A DNA stretch of 5,603 nt from Nanobdellota archaeon (GTDB lineage: Archaea; Nanobdellota; Nanobdellia; Pacearchaeales; GW2011-AR1), in NCBI GenBank assembly GCA_018825865.1, contig JAHKAF010000033.1:1-5603 (forward strand), written 5' to 3'. Below, one piece after another: positions 1 to 5,603 of the stretch. The position numbers and the translations under genes are program-made. The stretch's first letter is position 1, and the number at the start of each line of letters is the position of its first letter. Under the pieces are notes generated by a model. The model saw only the letters and a program-made list of their open reading frames with translations. It was not told the origin of the DNA and searched no databases.

Positions 1-1
1 G

Positions 2-85
2 TTTAAAGAACTCATTGCCCGAGATATTAATACTGAAATTATTGAATTAATAAAAAATAAGGTCAGTTCAGGAGGGAAGAAATGA
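2..85 (+). CDS. C-terminal end of an unidentified upstream gene (5' partial)
   Basis: The frame beginning at base 2 is open for 27 codons and stops at TGA 83-85. The visible tail starts FKELIARDINTEII and ends with a lysine/glycine/serine-rich tip, SSGGKK. It reads as a charged amphipathic helix followed by a flexible end, which is common at the C-terminus of soluble or cytoplasmic proteins; no family can be named from so little. Its stop codon overlaps the start codon of the next gene by the ATGA arrangement, and its last codons contain that gene's strong Shine-Dalgarno sequence. The overlap and the sensible amino-acid composition are the reasons for calling it a real gene rather than a chance open frame. 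Its beginning lies outside the window. Confidence 0.72.
   Translation, partial: FKELIARDINTEIIELIKNKVSSGGKK
71..76 (+). promoter_or_regulatory. Strong Shine-Dalgarno site for the 82-1947 gene
   Basis: GGAGGG lies 5 bases upstream of the ATG at 82, an ideal match to the anti-Shine-Dalgarno sequence at a normal distance. It sits inside the last codons of the upstream gene, so ribosomes finishing that gene end at the site of re-initiation. It settles the start of the downstream gene at 82. Confidence 0.85.
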
Positions 86-1947
86 GAAACAAAAGAGCAC
101 AAGTTACGATTTTCATAATCATAGCAATAATTCTTATTGGAGGAATTGTGATATTTTTTACTTACAAGGATTCTTTGATTGGAACAGAGATTCCTGCAAA
201 TTTAGAGCCTGTTTACACAAGTTTCTTGTCTTGTCTCGAGGGAGATACTTTAGTTGGAGTTGATATTTTGGAAAGTCAGGCAGGATACATTGAACTTCCT
301 GATTTTGATCCTGGCTCAGAGTACATGCCTTTTTCTTCGCAGTTGAATTTTTTGGGAAGTCCGGTTCCTTATTGGTATTATGTTTCTGGAAATAATATTC
401 AGAAAGAACAGGTTCCATCTAAGAAAGAAATGGAAAATCAGCTTGGGGAATTTATCGACAATGAAATAAGAGATTGTATTTTTGAGGATTATTATGGGCA
501 AGGTTTTGAAGTTGTTTTGGAAAATCCAGAGACAGAGATTGATATTAGGGACAATGAAGTTCGGGTTAATCTGGATATGGATTTAAGTATTAGTAAGGGA
601 GATGAAAGTGCAGTGGTTAAGAATCATCGAATAGATGTCAAGTCTGATTTGGGAACTCTTTATGATTCTGCGATTGAGATTTATAATTACGAACAAAAGA
701 ATTTGTTCTTGGAGAATTATGCTGTTGATACTTTGAGACTTTATGCTCCTGTCGACGGAGTTGAGTTGACTTGCTCTCCTTTGACTTGGAGCGGGGACAA
801 AGTTTTTGATGAACTGCAGGAGGCAATTGAGATAAATACTTTGGCATTGAAAGTTAAAGGCGGAGATTATTCTTTGAATAAAAAAGAGAATGAATATTTT
901 GTCGTCGATGTTCCTGTTGATACCCTAAAGGGTACAAGCGGAGATGTTAGATTTATTAATTCAAAAGATTGGCCTGCAAGTTTTGAGGTGGCTCCTTCTG
1001 AAGAAAGTGTTATGATTTCGAGTCCTGTAGGTAATCAGCCAGGAATGGGGGTGTTAGGTTTCTGTTATGTTCCATATCATTTTGTATATAATGTGAAGTA
1101 TCCAGTTTTGGTTCAGGTTTATTCTGGCAGTGAGATTTTCCAGTTTCCTGTTGCAGTAGTTTTGCAGGGTAATGTTCCTCGAGAGGCGCTGGATGTCAGT
1201 GCTGTTGGATTTGAAGATTCTGGTTTATGCGAGTATAAGAATATGGAAGTTGAGGTAAATACTTATGATGTCAGGATGAATTCTGTTCCTTCGGAGATTT
1301 CTTATGAATGTTTTAATGAGGTGTGCAGGATTGGAAGCACGACGACAAATCCGCTTGCTACAAATTTCCCTCAGTGTGTGAATGGAAGAATTGTTGCAAA
1401 AGCAGAAGGTTATGCTGATGCAAAGTATGTTTATTCAACTACTCAATCTGGAAGTGTTGATATTATCTTGGATAAGCTTTATGAATTGAATATCGATTTG
1501 AAACTCGACGGAAATGATTATGGCAAGGACGCGATTATTAATTTTATTTCTGATGATTCTTCGAAGACAGTTGTTTATCCGGGGCAGAAAAGTGTTGAGT
1601 TGAGTGAGGGGCAATATGAAGTTGATGTTTATGTTTATAGGAATTCGTCGATTAAGTTGGATGCCACAACAAGAGAACAGTGCATGGAAGTTCCGCAGAC
1701 TGGTTTGGGCGGGTTGTTTGGTTTGACAAATGAGCAGTGTTTTAGTATTGATATTCCTTCGCAAGTTATTTCAAATGCTTTGGCTGGAGGAGGCAAAGAG
1801 AATTATTATATCTTGGAGAGTGAACTTTCTGGTTCAAGTGTTATTGAGATAAATTCTGAGAGTCTGGACACTCCAAAGTCACTTGAGCAATTGCAAGATA
1901 ATTATATGTTATTCGAGGATAAAGGATTGGAGATAAATTTTAGATGA
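82..1947 (+). CDS. Large class III signal-anchored extracytoplasmic protein, probable DPANN surface protein
   Basis: 621 residues, function unknown. The N-terminus is a class III (archaeal pilin/archaellin-type) signal: basic residues R2, K4 and R5, then A6-Q7, then a hydrophobic helix at about 9-27. Prepilin peptidase would be expected to cut between A6 and Q7, or the helix may simply serve as an anchor. The glutamate typical of position +5 after the cut is absent (phenylalanine instead), and the protein is several times longer than a pilin, so it is not an ordinary pilin subunit. Residues 45-260 form a domain with C51, C132 and C231 and the segment PVPYWYYVS (94-102). Residues 380-470 look like a beta-sandwich with C383, C410, C415 and C432. 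Residues 470-580 are beta-rich, with C534 and C553 flanking a glycine-rich loop. The ten cysteines all lie outside the membrane helix and could pair as disulfides. From memory it resembles a widespread uncharacterised DPANN family; I cannot verify this here. It overlaps both neighbours by ATGA, and the start is fixed by GGAGGG. Confidence 0.9.
   Translation: MRNKRAQVTIFIIIAIILIGGIVIFFTYKDSLIGTEIPANLEPVYTSFLSCLEGDTLVGVDILESQAGYIELPDFDPGSEYMPFSSQLNFLGSPVPYWYYVSGNNIQKEQVPSKKEMENQLGEFIDNEIRDCIFEDYYGQGFEVVLENPETEIDIRDNEVRVNLDMDLSISKGDESAVVKNHRIDVKSDLGTLYDSAIEIYNYEQKNLFLENYAVDTLRLYAPVDGVELTCSPLTWSGDKVFDELQEAIEINTLALKVKGGDYSLNKKENEYFVVDVPVDTLKGTSGDVRFINSKDWPASFEVAPSEESVMISSPVGNQPGMGVLGFCYVPYHFVYNVKYPVLVQVYSGSEIFQFPVAVVLQGNVPREALDVSAVGFEDSGLCEYKNMEVEVNTYDVRMNSVPSEISYECFNEVCRIGSTTTNPLATNFPQCVNGRIVAKAEGYADAKYVYSTTQSGSVDIILDKLYELNIDLKLDGNDYGKDAIINFISDDSSKTVVYPGQKSVELSEGQYEVDVYVYRNSSIKLDATTREQCMEVPQTGLGGLFGLTNEQCFSIDIPSQVISNALAGGGKENYYILESELSGSSVIEINSESLDTPKSLEQLQDNYMLFEDKGLEINFR
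1929..1932 (+). promoter_or_regulatory. Weak, distant Shine-Dalgarno-like GGAG for the giant gene
   Basis: GGAG sits 11 bases before the ATG at 1944, farther than usual and shorter than the GGAGGG used by the previous gene. Initiation at 1944 therefore probably depends on coupling through the ATGA overlap. A second GGAG at 1996-1999 lies 10 bases before an in-frame ATG at 2010, which would make a shorter N-terminus beginning directly at the membrane helix. Confidence 0.5.
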
Positions 1948-4900
1948 TAAATAAAAAAAATAATGAAGTGCTCCGCCCGGTGTACCCCAAATCGTGGAGT
2001 AAAGGGGCAATGATTTTCTTATTAGGAATTTTGTTAGTGATGTCTTTCTTGTCGGCAGCGTCGTATATGAGGACAAATTATTATTCTGGTTCTGGGGCGT
2101 CTTTTGTGGATTCGTCTTCGTATTATCTTGATAAACAAACTTGCGAGGCTGGAGAGGATTTTTTAATTCAGATTGCACCTTTTGGGTGTACACCAGCAGT
2201 TGTTAGAAGTGATTTGTTAGAAGAGCAAAATGTTCCAATTTTCTGCCAGCTTGCTGCGACAAAAATTAATCCTTTAATAGAAGTGGATGCGATTGAGAGT
2301 ATTTCATTTTCAGGACAATATCCTCGGGAAGTTTCTGGTGTTGGTTTTCATCCTGCACGCGCTGCTTTAGGAGTTAAAGGAGATTTGAATTCTCCGATTT
2401 TGAATAATATTGGTTATGCTGTGATAGTTTTAAAGAAAAATGATAACGAGTCTTCGATGCCAGATTTTGTTACAGGTAATTTAACAGCGAAGATAAAGTA
2501 TGATATTAATAATGCTTTTGGGATTGGCAGGGCTTCGTTTTATCTTCCTGAAATGACTGACGCTGAGTTTACAAATAATAAGCCCCAGTACAGCTTTTGG
2601 GAAAAGAAAGGTTATCTTCGGGCGGAGAGTATTGATAATGAAGGTGCTGTGATTTCTGTTTATGATAAGGACAGAAAAGTTGCGAGTGTTGAGTTGAAGA
2701 AGGGTGAGACTTCAGGAAAGATTTCACTTCCGACGCTGGATGATTGTCTGGCTAAATTGCAGTTGAAGCTAGATAGTTTTGAAAATCCTGATACAAGGGC
2801 GAAGCTGAATATTAATGGAGAGACTGTTGAGGTTGGAGATGAGGAATGGTTTTTAGAAAATAGGTGCCAGGTTAAAGAGATAACTAAACAAGGGGTTAAT
2901 GAGAAAGTTACAATAAAGTGCAAAGAGGATGAGAGCTCTGGATTTTTCAGTGGAAGTAGTACATTTAATTTGATGATTTCTCCGAGGGTGAATCTGACGA
3001 TTTGTGATTATAATCCTCCAATCAAGTATTTTAACTTAGAAGCACAATCTGGAATTAATCAGCCAGTAAATTGTAGAACAGAGACACATACTGTTGGTGA
3101 TTTGTTATATCAAGCTACAGATGGAGATGGAAAGTTTGTGTATTTAGGATATGTGGAATCAAAGAAAGAAAATAATCAAGATGTTTTGTATGCAGTTTTA
3201 TATGCAAAGACTACTCAATCAGCGAAGCTAAGTGATGATGAAATTGATGCAATGGCAAGACATGTTCGATTGACTTTTTTTAATCCAGATAAAGGAGGAG
3301 TTGTCGCATTCAATATTCTACAGACAGCTTTCGGGAAACTAGTTAGTAGTGGATTAAGAATAGGAGCATATACTATAAAAGGTGATGAGGTGAAGATTGT
3401 TTCATCATCCCAAGCAGAAGAATGTGTTTTGACTAAACAAGTTAAGATTATTGGGTTTGCCGAGCCTGTTGATGTTGATTTGGAGAAATTGGGAAGTTCG
3501 TCGGGGGCAGGAGATAAAAAGCCAGATATTAATACTCAAAGAACAGACATTGCTTCAAGAGCAGAGAAGGTTTTAAAAGAAAATGGAGAAAAGACTGAAG
3601 GAGTTTCTGATGAATTGGTTATAGGAAATTATAGAGTGTATTTGGCTAAGAAAGGGTTTGGTAATGATGAAGTTGAAGTTATCTTAAATGCTAAAGAATG
3701 TAGTAATTGCGGAGATGGAGTAGCAAACCTCTGTGGGGCTCAAGAATGTGCTGAAGTAGGAAAATTATTAGGAAAAAGTTGTTATTATGAATTTCCTTCT
3801 GGATGTAAGGATAGAGATAAAGAAAAAGTAGACTTACAAAAAATTGATTTGGCGTTACAGGGAATAACAGAACTTATTGTGAAATATAAAGGGGAAAGCA
3901 CCTACTCTTCAAATAAAGATATCAGAAATTTTGTTGATGAACTTGGAGCAAGTGAGATCTTAACAGAAAGAGAATTAGAAGAGATTAAAGGAAAAGAAGA
4001 ATTTGGTATAGAAGGGTCATTTAATGTTGGGGAAAAGAATTTGAATGAAATTGAGGATATTTTACAAGATAAGAAAAGTATTAGTGGAAATGTTATTAGT
4101 GGAATGGTGGTTTCCGAAACTTCTACCTCAACTTCCCCAACAGACATTAAAACATATTATAAAAATGCAATCAAAGATTACGACACAATTATTGAAAGTT
4201 TTGCGAGTGAGAAGATTCCTGACAGCGACGTGAGTTATGGTGAGGAAGCGTTGTCTAAGAAAATAGAATTAGGATTTGCTTTGGGACAGAAGAAAACAAT
4301 TATTGATTGGTGTAATCAGTTTAAGGAGAAGTACCCCGAATCCAAGAAGACTCTAAGTAGTTTTTGTCAGGATAAATCTAAGCTCGCGAGTTCGTCGATT
4401 TCAAGTAGGGATATTTCGATTAATGGAAGAATAAAGCAGATTTCTTTGGAAGGAATTTATGAGCCGAGCGCGGATGATTATAGTGCGGATATTCTTGTGA
4501 AAGGTCCTGATGGAAATTCAAAGACTTACACTTTGACAAAAGACCAACTTGTTTATCTGGATGATTTCAGGAAGGAGACTTTGTTTTATGTTTACAAAAC
4601 AGGGGCTTCTTGGTCTATTTATTTTATTTACACAGATCAGTGGTATTTTACAAATGATTTAAACAGTAAACCTACAAAGGTTTCTGAATTTGAGACAAAG
4701 TTTTGTAGCGGAGAGGGAGGTGATGTCCTTGCATCTACAGCTGTTGATTGTGGAGTTTATGAGCCATATAAGTCTTCAATAAATTCTCTTGTAGGTAAAG
4801 ACTTATCAGTAGGAAAGAAATATATCTCGGATGCTGGAGGAACTGTTTCAAGAACTAATGAGTTTATACAGCTGGTTGATTTAGATGATTCTTATGCTGT

Positions 4901-5603
4901 GCTGAATATGAATCTTCGTCCTGAAGGATATTTAGATGGTTTGAAGCAGGCAATAACCTCTACAAGAAGTAAGTTAAATGATAAGGTGCCTACAAGTTTT
5001 GGAAGTGGTTATGTTTTTACACTTGCGAAGGTAAACCTCAAAAAGTCAGCAAAGGTTTCTGTGATTCCGTCGATAGATAATGCAGGAACTGAAACGAGTT
5101 TTGGTTTTAAGGTTGGAATTGATAAGAGAGATATTCATTTGTCGCCTGAGAAAACGCGTGAGAAAATAGCGTCGCTGAACGAGACAATTAAGAAGTGGGA
5201 AGAAAGGTCAGAGAAACTTGGAAATGTTGTGAAGGGATTGAAGGCGTCTTGTTTGGGTGTTGGGGCTTTTTTGACTGTTAAGAATCTTTATTTGAATACT
5301 GGTGGAAAGGCAATTGCACGGCAGGAAGTAATGAGGGAAAAAGGGGGATGGTACGACCAGTGTGCGAAGTTAAAAGGGGAAGGGAAATATAGTTCTATTA
5401 ACGCGTGTTTAAATGACAAGTCTGATGATATTGATAGAGATGTTAGTAGGAGAGAGGGGATAATTGAGGAGCAGAATAAAATGTTTGAAACTATAGAAAA
5501 GACAAAAGGGATTTCTGAGACAACTTGGTTGGGAGAAAAGCAAGTTAATACTAATGAAGTAAGAAAAGAATATTATCCAAAAATTAGGGAATTAATGAAG
5601 GAA
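1944..5603 (+). CDS. Giant single-anchor extracytoplasmic protein, at least 1,220 residues (3' partial)
   Basis: Reading from ATG 1944 gives 1,220 codons without a stop to the right edge, so the C-terminus is missing. Residues 1-21 are a basic cytoplasmic tail and about 22-42 a single membrane helix (MIFLLGILLVMSFLSAA); the rest should lie outside the cell. Residues 60-145 form a compact domain with C67, C82 and C101 and the motifs APFGCTPAVVRSDLLEE and GFHPARAAL; from memory these are conserved in unnamed DPANN proteins. Further segments: beta-rich 150-380 with C268, C308, C326, C354 and C377; a small barrel-like segment near 384-425 (YLGYV); a six-cysteine cluster 586-621; a Ser/Thr linker 712-733; TPR-like helices 735-808; a beta-rich part 815-1060; and a charged coiled coil 1069-1100, followed by a weakly hydrophobic stretch and more helix to the edge. 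The 22 visible cysteines and several N-x-S/T sites (N168, N179, N350, N1079) suit a disulfide-bonded, possibly glycosylated surface protein. Function unknown; partnership with the preceding gene is inferred from the overlap. Confidence 0.88.
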   Translation, partial: MINKKNNEVLRPVYPKSWSKGAMIFLLGILLVMSFLSAASYMRTNYYSGSGASFVDSSSYYLDKQTCEAGEDFLIQIAPFGCTPAVVRSDLLEEQNVPIFCQLAATKINPLIEVDAIESISFSGQYPREVSGVGFHPARAALGVKGDLNSPILNNIGYAVIVLKKNDNESSMPDFVTGNLTAKIKYDINNAFGIGRASFYLPEMTDAEFTNNKPQYSFWEKKGYLRAESIDNEGAVISVYDKDRKVASVELKKGETSGKISLPTLDDCLAKLQLKLDSFENPDTRAKLNINGETVEVGDEEWFLENRCQVKEITKQGVNEKVTIKCKEDESSGFFSGSSTFNLMISPRVNLTICDYNPPIKYFNLEAQSGINQPVNCRTETHTVGDLLYQATDGDGKFVYLGYVESKKENNQDVLYAVLYAKTTQSAKLSDDEIDAMARHVRLTFFNPDKGGVVAFNILQTAFGKLVSSGLRIGAYTIKGDEVKIVSSSQAEECVLTKQVKIIGFAEPVDVDLEKLGSSSGAGDKKPDINTQRTDIASRAEKVLKENGEKTEGVSDELVIGNYRVYLAKKGFGNDEVEVILNAKECSNCGDGVANLCGAQECAEVGKLLGKSCYYEFPSGCKDRDKEKVDLQKIDLALQGITELIVKYKGESTYSSNKDIRNFVDELGASEILTERELEEIKGKEEFGIEGSFNVGEKNLNEIEDILQDKKSISGNVISGMVVSETSTSTSPTDIKTYYKNAIKDYDTIIESFASEKIPDSDVSYGEEALSKKIELGFALGQKKTIIDWCNQFKEKYPESKKTLSSFCQDKSKLASSSISSRDISINGRIKQISLEGIYEPSADDYSADILVKGPDGNSKTYTLTKDQLVYLDDFRKETLFYVYKTGASWSIYFIYTDQWYFTNDLNSKPTKVSEFETKFCSGEGGDVLASTAVDCGVYEPYKSSINSLVGKDLSVGKKYISDAGGTVSRTNEFIQLVDLDDSYAVLNMNLRPEGYLDGLKQAITSTRSKLNDKVPTSFGSGYVFTLAKVNLKKSAKVSVIPSIDNAGTETSFGFKVGIDKRDIHLSPEKTREKIASLNETIKKWEERSEKLGNVVKGLKASCLGVGAFLTVKNLYLNTGGKAIARQEVMREKGGWYDQCAKLKGEGKYSSINACLNDKSDDIDRDVSRREGIIEEQNKMFETIEKTKGISETTWLGEKQVNTNEVRKEYYPKIRELMKE
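1953..1960 (+). repeat. A8 homopolymer tract in the first codons of the giant gene
   Basis: Eight consecutive A bases span codons 4-6 of the giant gene. Loss of one A leads to a stop codon near the membrane-helix region (TGA at 2009-2011 in the original numbering), and gain of one A gives TAA immediately after the tract. The tract could therefore switch the gene off by slippage, though A runs are common in AT-rich DNA and this may be incidental. Confidence 0.4.
4080..4109 (+). repeat. Short in-frame tandem repeat encoding ISGNV-ISGMV
   Basis: ATTAGTGGAA occurs at 4080-4089 and again at 4095-4104, a 15-base period equal to five codons. It encodes two successive units, ISGNV and ISGMV (residues 713-722), directly before a run of Ser and Thr (724-733). 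It looks like a small duplication within a flexible linker between the six-cysteine section and the TPR-like section. Confidence 0.6.

Noticed and set aside
1..81. Promoter (TATA/BRE) ahead of the 82-1947 gene
   Set aside because: The AT-rich stretch around 45-60 is coding sequence of the upstream gene, and the overlap points to read-through transcription from further upstream.
158..2193. Open frames on the minus strand at 158-418, 316-501, 638-847, 1435-1764 and 1909-2193
   Set aside because: All lie opposite the two well-supported plus-strand genes, have no Shine-Dalgarno site of note, and translate to low-complexity strings rich in Asn, Gln, Lys and Ser as expected of the complement of AT-rich codons.
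3120..3134. DGDGK at residues 393-397 as a calcium-binding loop
   Set aside because: Only part of an EF-hand or dockerin loop is present, and the flanking residues fit a beta strand better.
2660..4147. Minus-strand open frames at 2660-2923 and 3902-4147
   Set aside because: They are antisense to the giant gene; their Ser/Phe/Leu-rich translations reflect the complement of GAA, AAG and GGA codons rather than real membrane proteins.
4045..4233. Plus-strand 62-codon frame inside the giant gene
   Set aside because: It is an out-of-frame shadow of the giant gene, with no ribosome binding site and no recognisable protein features.
5244..5294. Second transmembrane helix at residues 1100-1117 of the giant protein
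   Set aside because: The stretch is short, with lysines at 1097, 1100 and 1113, too weak to call as a membrane helix.

Overview
The window is AT-rich and coding from end to end. It looks like chromosomal DNA of a DPANN archaeon, most likely from the Woesearchaeota/Pacearchaeota group. This assignment rests on three things: the class III (archaeal pilin-type) signal on the first complete protein, a GGAGG ribosome binding site with ATGA gene overlaps, and two large cysteine-containing proteins that resemble, from memory, uncharacterised surface proteins common in that group. No ribosomal or other marker gene is present, so the lineage call is an inference.

Layout, all on the + strand: (1) positions 2-85 hold the last 27 codons of an unidentified gene. 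(2) Positions 82-1947 encode a 621-residue extracytoplasmic protein anchored by a short class III signal and membrane helix. (3) From 1944 to the right edge runs one uninterrupted frame of 1,220 codons with no stop, the N-terminal part of a giant single-anchor surface protein. Both gene junctions are ATGA overlaps (82-85 and 1944-1947), so the three genes very probably form one translationally coupled operon. There is no intergenic space, and I see no RNA gene, CRISPR array, transposon or terminator.

The two large proteins share an architecture: a short positively charged N-terminus, one membrane helix, then a long outward-facing region with an even number of cysteines (10 in the first, 22 in the visible part of the second), as expected for disulfide-stabilised cell-surface proteins. 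The first appears to be mostly beta-rich domains. The second has a conserved-looking N-terminal domain with three cysteines, a middle section with a six-cysteine cluster and a Ser/Thr linker, a TPR-like helical section, and a C-terminal coiled-coil section. A plausible joint role is a cell-envelope or cell-contact complex, but nothing in the sequence proves a function. The pair is the candidate undescribed system in this window.
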